64,000 nucleotides of DNA. Source: Phycisphaerales bacterium UBA1845. Its GTDB lineage: Bacteria > Planctomycetota > Phycisphaerae > UBA1845. Made by a program: the position numbers and the translations under genes. A model generated the notes under the pieces. That model searched no databases and was not told the origin of the DNA. It was given only the letters and a program-made list of their open reading frames with translations. Below are positions 34,184-42,400 of this stretch, in pieces. Where the stretch lies: assembly GCA_002338715.1 (NCBI GenBank), contig DDIR01000094.1, forward strand, positions 10,920 to 74,919, written 5' to 3'. Each line of letters begins with the position of its first letter. Position 1 is the first letter of the stretch.

Positions 34184-34220
34184 AAAAAAAAAAAGGAGGC
34201 CGCCATGTGGGCGACCTCCT
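34184..34220 (-). terminator. Rho-independent terminator of the first PEP-CTERM gene
   Basis: On the minus strand a stem AGGAGG.CGCC/GGCG.CCTCCT (one mismatch, loop at 34205-34209) runs into eleven T residues. It lies about 55 bases after the stop of the gene at 34274. Confidence 0.93.
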
Positions 34221-34273
34221 CTTGTTTTGATCGTGTGACAACGTGTGTCACTCGTGTGTCTTGAAACGTTTCC

Positions 34274-35209
34274 CTAGCGAACGCGACGACGCAACAGCGC
34301 GATTCCGCCGATCGCAAGAAGGCCAAGGCTGGCCGGCTCGGGAAGGTCGGTGACGACGATGTTGTCGAAGTAAGCGGCTGCCCACTGACCAGCGACGGAG
34401 CCGTAACGGTCGTAGTGGAACAATGAAATCGCACCACTGAGCGGAACCGGGCTACCGATGTTGGTGTCGAGCGTACCCAACCACAGGCCGTCAAGCTCGA
34501 TGCGAATCGTGCCGGCGCCTTCGTTGACGATCATGTCAACGTGCGTCCAGTTGAAACCGGGAACGCCATCGCCCGAGAAGCCGGTTGCACCCGTCTGTGG
34601 CGGATCAAACGTTGAAATATCCACCGACGGTGAGATGGCCTGAAGAAGCGGGTCATCATTGGTATTGGTCAAAATAGCAGGATTGTACTGGCCGCTGGCG
34701 ATGAACTGCTCGCCCGCATCCTTGTACATGCGATAGTCACGCGTCGAGCTTCCGTCACCGACCATCAGAAGGTGACCGCCCGAACCCGTGCCCAAGTCGC
34801 CCTGAATGGTCGTGCCATCATATCCAACGCCACCACCAACATTTTCGGTTGAACCACCGGTCGCCGCATCCCACTGAACCCACACGTCGTACGAGAGCGT
34901 GTAGATGCCCGAGAATGATTGGCCGGTTGCAGTCACGGTGACTCCGCCTTCTGTACCGTCTACGGTGTTCGAAGCGAGACGAAGACCGATCGTGTCGCTG
35001 CCCGCGGTCGGTGCAGCCGGAATACCTGCAAGCGTGCCGTAGTCGTAACCGAATGTGGCAGTGTCATCAGCGCTGAGGGCGTTGACCGTCCACGCAGCAC
35101 CACTGCTCATGTCATCTGAAAACAAGACCGCAGCCGATGCCGGTGCGGCGACGAAGCCTGCAAGCAAACCAGCCGCCAGCAGCGCTTTTGATTTTGAAAC
35201 TTTGTCCAT
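34274..35209 (-). CDS. PEP-CTERM exported protein, paralogue A
   Basis: 311 residues; ATG at 35209 follows AGGAGGAGA. A signal sequence (MDKVSKSKALLAAGLLAGFVAAPASA) is followed by a beta-sandwich module of about 250 residues: VLFSDDMSSGAAWTVNALSADDTATFGYDYG, IGLRLASNTVDG, YTLSYDVWVQW, VDMIVNEGAGTIRIELDGLWLGTLDT, AAAYFDNIVVTD. The C-terminus LPEPASLGLLAIGGIALLRRRVR is a PEP-CTERM sorting tail, normally recognised by an exosortase, linked to exopolysaccharide-producing bacteria. No exosortase gene is in the window. The same module occurs in the gene at 35604 and in the C-terminal part of the 1596-residue protein. Expression probably depends on the long shared leader. Confidence 0.92.
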   Translation of the reverse strand: MDKVSKSKALLAAGLLAGFVAAPASAAVLFSDDMSSGAAWTVNALSADDTATFGYDYGTLAGIPAAPTAGSDTIGLRLASNTVDGTEGGVTVTATGQSFSGIYTLSYDVWVQWDAATGGSTENVGGGVGYDGTTIQGDLGTGSGGHLLMVGDGSSTRDYRMYKDAGEQFIASGQYNPAILTNTNDDPLLQAISPSVDISTFDPPQTGATGFSGDGVPGFNWTHVDMIVNEGAGTIRIELDGLWLGTLDTNIGSPVPLSGAISLFHYDRYGSVAGQWAAAYFDNIVVTDLPEPASLGLLAIGGIALLRRRVR

Positions 35210-35434
35210 AGTTCTCCTCCTATATAGCTGGATATTAAATGCTTCGAGAGCAGTTGCCTTTTATGAATCAGACATCGAGAAACAAGCACGAACCAAACGG
35301 GCGCGCAACACGCACCCATTCAGAACTCATGCACAACTTCGTCTCTCTCTCGTCGCATCGGGCCGCGCGAATGGAAAATCGCATTCGGCACCCCGCCAGC
35401 CGAGGATCGGCTGACACCTCTTCCCTGATATGCT
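35210..35434 (-). ncRNA. Conserved 5' leader of PEP-CTERM gene A
   Basis: Predicted leader of about 225 nt between the promoter and the ATG. It shares with the leader of the second PEP-CTERM gene: a 5' block GCATMTCARGGAWGARGKG, a hairpin (CAGCCGA-tcc-TCGGCTG here), a 25-base identical block at 35338-35362, a variable hairpin (GGGTGCG-tgttg-CGCGCCC), a 17-base identical block at 35238-35254, and the AGGAGGAGAA ribosome site. Might be a riboswitch, protein-binding leader or thermosensor; function is not known. Confidence 0.6.
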
Positions 35435-35440
35435 TTGTTC

Positions 35441-35470
35441 AGTGTATGTGAAGCGAACAAGTTAATTCAA
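35441..35470 (-). promoter_or_regulatory. Sigma-70-like promoter of PEP-CTERM gene A
   Basis: On the minus strand TTGAAT (35470-35465), 18 bases, TACACT (35446-35441). The same -35 sequence and the same 18-base spacing precede the second PEP-CTERM gene. Confidence 0.6.
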
Positions 35471-35518
35471 GGATTATTGTTCCAAATCTCGAATTAACGG
35501 CCACTTGCACGTTTTGCC

Positions 35519-35556
35519 AAAAAAAAGGCCACTTCCATCGCGAAATGGAAGTGGCC
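35519..35556 (-). terminator. Rho-independent terminator of the second PEP-CTERM gene
   Basis: Perfect 12-bp stem (GGCCACTTCCAT at 35527-35538 with its inverse at 35545-35556), six-base loop, then eight T residues on the minus strand. It lies about 48 bases after the stop at 35604. Confidence 0.96.
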
Positions 35557-35603
35557 CGGGGAGACTTTTTAATCTCGCGAGTAGTTCGCGATTCAGTCTT
35601 GCT

Positions 35604-36548
35604 TTAGCGACGACGACGCAGCATCGCAACGCCACCAAGTGCCAGAAGCGCGAGGCTCGCCGGTTCGGGGGTGACGACGATGTTGTCGATGAGCGTTACG
35701 TTGAGCAGGCTGTCGTTCGCGTCCGATGACGAACTGCCGTTCGTGTCGCTGTGGCCGAACAGGATGTTGCTACCGCCGAGGGTCACGGTTGTGAGATCAA
35801 CCGTGGCAATCAACAAGCCGTCGATCGTCCAGGTTGCGATATCGTTGTTCACATCGATGACCACATCGCGCCATGCAAAGGCGATCTCGCCCGCATCGGT
35901 GGTGCCGGTCTGTCCCGGAAACAGGGTTACCTGGTCGCCAGGGGCTGAGTCGCCGCCAAATCCAGCGTAGTATGGATGGCTGCCGTTGCGATTGCCAGTA
36001 CCGGCTGCGGCGAAAACCGTGCTGCCGTCACCGTAGCCAGTCGTGGCCGCCGACGAATAAGCGCGGTAGTCAACGCTTGATCCGCCGTCCAGCGTCGCAC
36101 CGAACATGACGGCTTCGCCGCCGTTGCCCGGCCAAACACCCACGGTACCTGAACTGCCGATTCCCATCGTCGAAAGCTGGGTCGTACCACTTCCGCCCGG
36201 GCCGACTGGTCCTACGTAATTCTGCCACATCTGGAACGATACGGTGTAGTTGCCAGTGAAGCTTTCGCCTGTCGGAGAAACGCTGAATCCGCCAAACACG
36301 CCGTCCACATTGTTCGCGGTCATCTTGAGACCGAGGGTGTCGCCACCGCTGGCGGACGGAACACCGATCGCCGAATAGTCATAGAAGAAGTCCACACCAA
36401 TGTCGGTGACGCCTGGATCGTTAACCGTCCAGTTGGCCGTGTGATCGACGTTGAAGTTTTCTTCGTACAGTGCGCCGAAGGCAGCCGGCGCAGACAATGC
36501 CATCACGCCCACAGCCAGCAACGACCGTGATTTTGAAACCTTACCCAT
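35604..36548 (-). CDS. PEP-CTERM exported protein, paralogue B
   Basis: 314 residues from the ATG at 36548, which follows AGGAGGAGA; the frame is open upstream to 36728 but that lies in the conserved leader. Signal sequence MGKVSKSRSLLAVGVMALSAPAAFG, nearly the same as paralogue A's start. The module reads LYEENFNVDHTANWTVNDPGVTDIGVDFFYDYSAIGVP, LGLKMTANNVDG, YTVSFQMWQNY, VVIDVNNDIATWTIDGLLIATVDL and ends TLIDNIVVTPEPASLALLALGGVAMLRRRR, a PEP-CTERM tail. The coding parts of A and B are well diverged while their leaders keep identical blocks. Confidence 0.93.
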   Translation of the reverse strand: MGKVSKSRSLLAVGVMALSAPAAFGALYEENFNVDHTANWTVNDPGVTDIGVDFFYDYSAIGVPSASGGDTLGLKMTANNVDGVFGGFSVSPTGESFTGNYTVSFQMWQNYVGPVGPGGSGTTQLSTMGIGSSGTVGVWPGNGGEAVMFGATLDGGSSVDYRAYSSAATTGYGDGSTVFAAAGTGNRNGSHPYYAGFGGDSAPGDQVTLFPGQTGTTDAGEIAFAWRDVVIDVNNDIATWTIDGLLIATVDLTTVTLGGSNILFGHSDTNGSSSSDANDSLLNVTLIDNIVVTPEPASLALLALGGVAMLRRRR

Positions 36549-36776
36549 GATTCTCCTCCTAAAGTGTTTGAATCTCGAATGCTTCGAGAGCAGTGACTTC
36601 ACTTGAAAGACGTTGCGAATACACACAAATACAAGCAAAAACGCGACGCGCTTTCGCCTGCTTGATACGCTCAATTCGTCTCTCTCTCGTCGCATCGGGT
36701 GGGTTTCAACGCGCGTGATGCACGACACCGACCCGCCAACCTTGGAGCGGTTGGCCCTTCATCCTTGAGATGCATT
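36549..36776 (-). ncRNA. Conserved 5' leader of PEP-CTERM gene B
   Basis: Predicted leader of about 228 nt. It holds the 25-base block at 36675-36699 and the 17-base block at 36578-36594, both identical to leader A. The 5' hairpin is CCAACC-gctccaa-GGTTGG; against CAGCC/GGCTG in leader A this keeps pairing through a G-C to A-T change. A different central stem CAAGCA...TGCTTG occupies the place of leader A's central hairpin. The ribosome site AGGAGGAGAA is shared. Confidence 0.6.
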
Positions 36777-36782
36777 GTCATA

Positions 36783-36812
36783 TTTATACGCAAATGCATC
36801 CTTCGGATTCAA
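36783..36812 (-). promoter_or_regulatory. Sigma-70-like promoter of PEP-CTERM gene B
   Basis: On the minus strand TTGAAT (36812-36807), 18 bases, TATAAA (36788-36783). Start of transcription is expected near 36776. Confidence 0.65.
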
Positions 36813-37002
36813 GTGGATAGTTCGGGAATCTGAATTTATCGGGACTCAAGCGACCGTTTCGACCGGTTCGGCTGGGTCCATTCACTCCAGTACTCCACCA
36901 AAATTCCAAACGCGATCAGCGTAAACCCATAATCAGACAAACGTTACGCTGCCGATCCAATCCATCAGCCGCCGGATCCAGACAATTCGTCAACCGCAGA
37001 AT

Positions 37003-38769
37003 TTATTGGCCGTATTCGGACTGAAACGACGCGAAATCGATTAGGTCGACGTCATTATCCGAGTCGCCGTCAAAAGCCTGCGCGCATGCTGCAGCGCAAT
37101 GGGATGAGCTTGGGTTGGCTGGAGATGCGGGGCCCGCATAGCAATCGACAAAAGCGGCCAGGTCCGCCGATGCCACTTGTCCGTCCCCATCAAAGTCGCC
37201 CAGCCTCGGGTAGTGAATGCTCGTGTACTGGTCGACCGCGACATCGCAGAATTCCCGCTCGACGCCATTGGGCCAAACGATTCGCAAGCGGTCAATCGAT
37301 GTCGCCCCTCCCAGTCCGAAGTGAACCGGCAGATCGCTTTGGTTGAATGTCCCGGCATTGGTGTTGGCTTCCCTGCGAATCGTGCGCTCTGACGGCGATC
37401 CGGAATTGACGGTGGCGTATACGGCGGCGCCGACGGCTGTCGTGTTCGTCACAGGCCCGACCAATCGAACGCCAAACCAGTGGTTGCCGTTGGTCGAAGC
37501 GCTATTGAGAAACACACGCTCGATCCAGTTCAAATCGGTCGTGGCAATCAGGTCCATATCGCCATCGTTGTCGATGTCGGCCCACGGGCTGTCGTATGAA
37601 CCGCGATTGACCTGCTCTAAGCCTTCCGCAAGCGTCACGTCGGTGAATTCCCAGTTGCCATCGTTGCGATAGAGTTTTCGCGAGGTGTCCGAACCATTGC
37701 GTGCATCGTGGTCGTGAAAGAAAAGATCGAGGTCGCCATCGTTGTCGTAGTCCACAGCACGCCCGCCATTCAAGTCACCCGCAACGTCACTGAGCAGTGC
37801 GTGGCCTGTGAGCGTGTCCACATCCGTAAACATGTTTCCGCCGTCGTTTCGCCAGATTTTGCTTGGCTCACCGTCCGCGCCGACCATGAATAGATCCAGG
37901 TCTCCGTCATCATCGAAGTCGTAGAATTCAGCCCCATAGCTGTTGGTCATGAACTGCGTGCCGTTGGTGTCCGCAATGTCGATAAAGTTCAGTGTGCCGC
38001 TCTCGACCAATTGGTTTTCGTAAAAATTGTTGCGGATGTTGTTGTCGCCGCGACACGTCGAAAGGTAGATGTCGAGGTCGCCGTCGCCATCCGTATCCCC
38101 GATGGCCATCCCATACGCCTTCACGCCGACAGCCTGTTGAAACCCGACCAACGCACCCACAGGCGTAAACATCGTGCCCGGTCCCTGCAGATAAATCTCA
38201 TGCTTTTCGATCGGGCCTTCCATCGCGATGATCAGATCCAGATCTTCGTCGCCATCGATGTCGCCCCACGCCACGTTTTGATGAAACCCCGGATCATCGA
38301 GGCCGGTGGCGACGCTTGCATTGATGAACGCCCCCGTCCCGTCGTTTTGAAGCACGTCTCCCGAGGCACCGGAGGCGGTGTTGGACTGTCCGATGAACAC
38401 ATCGACAAACCCGTCACCGTTGTAGTCGCCCCAACACGCACTCCATGACGGTCCGATGCCGGATGGCAGATTTCCCAATATTTCCGTAAACGTAAGGGTC
38501 CCGAGACCGATCAGGTTATTTCGCAACAGTCGCTGCGAGCCGGACGCGCCCTGGTAGAAAAGGTCGAGGTCACCATCGTTATCGATGTCGGCGAGAGACG
38601 CGCTGCGGGCGTCGACGTTGTAGTTGGCTGGCAAAACACTCGCGCTGACGTCCGAAAACGACGGGGGCAACGCGCCGCGACCATCGGAATATTCATCCGC
38701 CTGGGCAATTCCATTGACACTGCAAACGATTCCCAGGCAGACGGCCAGACCTGTTCCAGATTTCCACAT
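37003..38769 (-). CDS. FG-GAP/VCBS-repeat exported protein with ASPIC/UnbV and dockerin-like tail
   Basis: 588 residues; ATG at 38769 with GGAG eight bases upstream; a GTG at 38790 is less likely. A signal sequence (SGTGLAVCLGIVCSVNGIAQA) leads to a string of FG-GAP/VCBS repeats with calcium loops: ASLADIDNDGDLDLFYQG, CWGDYNGDGFVDVFIG, AWGDIDGDEDLDLII, AIGDTDGDGDLDIYLS and so on, which fold into a beta-propeller. An ASPIC/UnbV module follows (NGNHWFGVRLVG... AAVYATVNSGSPSERTIRREANTNAGTFNQSDLPVHFGLG... LRIVWPNGVE). The end is a dockerin-like pair (GDFDGDGQVASADLAAFVDCYAGP and FDGDSDNDVDLIDFASFQSEY). Likely cell-surface adhesion or binding protein. Confidence 0.92.
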   Translation of the reverse strand: MWKSGTGLAVCLGIVCSVNGIAQADEYSDGRGALPPSFSDVSASVLPANYNVDARSASLADIDNDGDLDLFYQGASGSQRLLRNNLIGLGTLTFTEILGNLPSGIGPSWSACWGDYNGDGFVDVFIGQSNTASGASGDVLQNDGTGAFINASVATGLDDPGFHQNVAWGDIDGDEDLDLIIAMEGPIEKHEIYLQGPGTMFTPVGALVGFQQAVGVKAYGMAIGDTDGDGDLDIYLSTCRGDNNIRNNFYENQLVESGTLNFIDIADTNGTQFMTNSYGAEFYDFDDDGDLDLFMVGADGEPSKIWRNDGGNMFTDVDTLTGHALLSDVAGDLNGGRAVDYDNDGDLDLFFHDHDARNGSDTSRKLYRNDGNWEFTDVTLAEGLEQVNRGSYDSPWADIDNDGDMDLIATTDLNWIERVFLNSASTNGNHWFGVRLVGPVTNTTAVGAAVYATVNSGSPSERTIRREANTNAGTFNQSDLPVHFGLGGATSIDRLRIVWPNGVEREFCDVAVDQYTSIHYPRLGDFDGDGQVASADLAAFVDCYAGPASPANPSSSHCAAACAQAFDGDSDNDVDLIDFASFQSEYGQ

Positions 38770-39444
38770 CGTATTGGCTCCAGCCCCCACCAGATTCTAG
38801 TTGGGGGCGATAAAATTCATCATTCAGAACATATTTGGTTTACATGAGCTTGCGGAACCGCCGGCAAGGCGGTTGACCTGTGCACAATCCTAGCGACCCG
38901 CGATGGCGGACAGCAAGCCTGAATTGTTCTGACGTCGGCGCTTTACCACGATTACTGCAAAGAAGTCCCGATAACCGTCGTCCCCCAAAGCCCAGCCGGA
39001 GGGGTTGCGACCGCCAAGCCCAGAAATTTAGCAAGCAATACCTTGTATCTGCCCCCCCAATGCACGCATAATGGTGATGAGGCGAAAGAAGCGGACTGAG
39101 GGGAGCTGGGCATTTCTTCAGCCACGCAGCCGAATGAAAGAAGATAGGACTGGGCTTGGGGAACACCAACACGGCGTTTCTCTATTTGGAGCGTGGATCA
39201 CAAACGGTTTATCCACCACCAGACGATCACGCGCATTCGGTTTCGCTTCGGCAAGTTGATTAATTCGAAATTCGATTGAATTCAGTTCCGGCACATCGAA
39301 TCGATCGATCGGGCGCGTTCGATTCAGGTCGGGTGGTTTCGGACATGAAAGGTTAGGGATACGACGGCTGTTCCCGCGAGGGAATTTCAGGATTAGACGA
39401 ATTCGGCAGCATTCAAAACTCATATCAGTTTAGGAGAGCGACAC
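38770..39444. other. Long intergenic region, no gene called
   Basis: 675 bases between divergent genes. A hairpin AACCGCC-ggcaa-GGCGGTT lies at 38856-38874 and TTCCC-gcga-GGGAA near 39371-39384, neither followed by a T-run. Open frames of 60-110 codons on both strands lack ribosome sites and recognisable sequence. The promoter and AGGAGAG ribosome site of the gene at 39445 lie at its right end. Confidence 0.55.
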
Positions 39445-42400
39445 ATGCTCACACGCAAGACATTGGCACGATTGGTATTGGCGGTTGGAATGGTCGGGGT
39501 AACCGCTACCTCTTTCATTCAATCGGCAATGGGACAAACTTCTTATTGTCTCTCAAAATTTGAGGAACAAGAGGACTTCGACTGCGGGGCCCGAGGGGCG
39601 GCGGTTTGCGACCCGTTCACGGGTGTCGGTGCCGAAGTCATTTGGCGCCAGGCTGATTTCTCCGGTTCGACCGACGGAATCATCACTGGATCTACCAACA
39701 CGCTGCCTTCTATTCCGATCAACTACGCGCAGCGCGTTCCCAATACCGGTGACTTTACCGGTATTGCGTCGCCAAGCTACGAGCTGACCATTGCGTGGGG
39801 CGATCCAACGGATGCCACAACGTCCGGTGCTCGACTCACCACTGCGGGTGCAACCAACCTCGCCAGCCCGTCGATTCACCTCGGCGGTAAGGTGCGGTTC
39901 AAAATGGCGGTCACCGCATTCAAGTTCAATCCGACCACCAACTATTTCGGTGCTCAGGTTCCGGTCGAAGTCGCGGGTAATGCTGCGATCATGATGTGCA
40001 TGGCCGTCCGCGAAACCGGTAACGACGTCGCATTGGGTGATACGGATGCCGGCACGGGCGACCTGGAATACGTTTATCTTCCGGGCTCGGAAGTGATTCC
40101 CGCGCCGACCAACGGCTTCATGGGCGAGTTCCCCCCCGGTGGAAAGCGTTTCGTCGCGAGCAGCGAATTCTGGCCTCCAGATGCCAGTGAATTCACGACT
40201 GTCGAATTCGACTTCAGCACCATCGATTCAAGCCGCATTCGCGGATTTGCCAATGACAGCGATGGTATCAACACCGCCGGCGACGGCGTCCTCGATGCCA
40301 CCTCCAACGGTGACGGCGTGAACCGCGGAACGATCGAGTCGTTGATCTTCACGGCTGACGCAGCCAACTCGGACGGTGAATACTTCTTTATCTACATTGA
40401 CGATGTGGAGCTCGAGTCGCCGGTCGATGACTCGACCATCGCAGCGCCCCGCGTTTTGGGTCCGATCTTCTCGACCGACACGACGGTTCAAGTGGCTTCG
40501 AAGTTCAACCTTTGCGACATGTCAGACGTTGACGACGTCGAACTGTACATCAATGGCGTCTTGGCTGTTGGCGGCGTTGACGTGACTGCCAACCCGGTGA
40601 CCCCGATCAACGGCGTTGCAACGTTTACGGGCCTGTCGCTTATTGCAGGCGATGTCATCACCGCAACCCAGACCGATACGCAGGGTTCAGGCGATGTCAC
40701 CAGCCCGCTTTCAAAACCGGTTGAAGTGTTTGGCCCGGGCGTCATCCTCGCCGACAACTTCGACAACTACGCCGACCAGTCCGAACTCAATGAGTTCTGG
40801 AGCGATTCAATCAGTTCACCGTCTCCGGCAGACGCCAAGTTGCTGCTGACCGCAGGCGGTGGTGCAAGCTGCCCGAACTATCTCCGTGAAAACAACCCGG
40901 CAGGTGCGAATGCGGCGCGTCTCTATCGCTCGATCGGATCGGCCAACGGTACCGACGACGATCCTCTGTTCGTCACCTGGAACTTCAAGTTTACGGACAG
41001 TGCGACTCTGAATTCACGAACGCGTTTTGAGTTGGCCCGCTTCGACAGTGGCACATTCTCGACTGGTGCCCGTGGTGAAGGAACGGCTGGCATCACGATG
41101 TTCAACCAGATCGCCGGCGGTCTGCTCACCGACTACAACCTGACGCTGCGTGTTTCAGGCAACGCAGAGGTTTCGGGCGACTTGACGTCGAACGGTTGGG
41201 TCAATGATGGCGGTTCAGGATTCCACCGGCATCCGAGTGGGGTTGCCCGTGTCGTTGACACATGGCACAAGATGCAGATCGAAGTTAAGTCCGAGGTCAT
41301 CAATTACTACATCGACGGCGTGAACGTGAACCCGGCGCCCTATGAAAACGGTGTGCCGCGTCCGAGCTTGAATCCTTACACGCACATAATCATTGGTGAA
41401 GGATTCAGCAACAACGATCCATCGATGTGGTTCGACAACGTGTCGGTCACGATCGGTTCGAACGGTCTGACGCATCCATTTGACGCACCGCTTCCGGATC
41501 CGCCGACCGTTCAAGCACCGTTGTTCCCGGGCGACACCGTCGTCACGCTGACGGACGTCAGCACCAACGCAACGGAAGTCCGTATTATTCGTGACGGAAC
41601 AACCACGATCGCAACGGTTTCAACAACCGGATTCGAATCGACCACGCTGGACGTCACTGTTCCGACGCTGGCGTTTGAAGACGTGATCACGGCTGAGCAG
41701 ACGATTGGCGGCGAGTCAAGCTGCGAGTCGGCGCCCGTGACCGCGCTGATCCCGACCGTTGTCATTCTCGACACCGTGTTGAAACCTGGTGACACGACGG
41801 TCAACGTCGGGAGCGTTGAAGAAAACGTCGCAGACGAGATTCGCGTGTACGCCAATGGCACCACGCTGATCGGTACGTTCGCAAGTCCGACCACTGATGC
41901 AGTGGCTGTTACGGTCACCCCGATGGTCGACGGCGACCTGATCACCGCCACGCAGGTGATCGGTGGTCTCGAAAGCGAACCTTCACCGTCACAAATCGTC
42001 CGGTTCCGTCCACCGCTCAGCTTGACGGTTTCGGTTGCAATTGACGAAGACGGTAACTTTGGTTCGACGCCTGCCGACTTCGAGTACGTCGGTGTCGCGC
42101 AATTGGCTGGCGGCGCTCCGGTTGGAAAGGCCCTTGAGCCGATGACCGGTGTCTGGCAGCGATTTGAATTCTCGCTGACCGGTGGCGATCCTGTCACTGC
42201 ATTCCTCGACTCGGTCGGTACGCCCAACCAGCTCGACGCTGGCGGTGGTCTCTACAACATCGACTCGATCTTCTTCAGCATTAACAGCAACGGCCCCGTC
42301 AGTGCTGGTCCGTACACGATCTATCTGGATCACATCTTCTACGTCGATTCGGGTGGTCAGGAAGTGCTGATCTCCGATGCTGAATCACAGAACCCGTTCG

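Larger units (their letters stand above)
33921..34273. other. Intergenic region with a double-hairpin repeat and a terminator
   Basis: 353 bases holding the structured repeat at 34029-34065 and the minus-strand terminator at 34184-34220, listed separately. No open frame here has a ribosome site or a recognisable product. Confidence 0.6.

Noticed and set aside
36549..36728. In-frame N-terminal extension of the second PEP-CTERM protein
   Set aside because: The extension lies in the conserved leader; the first PEP-CTERM gene has no open frame in the matching phase, and the ATG at 36548 has a strong ribosome site and a signal sequence.
38840..39172. 110-codon minus-strand open frame in the long intergenic region
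   Set aside because: Translation is Pro/Arg/Cys-rich without motif; no ribosome site.
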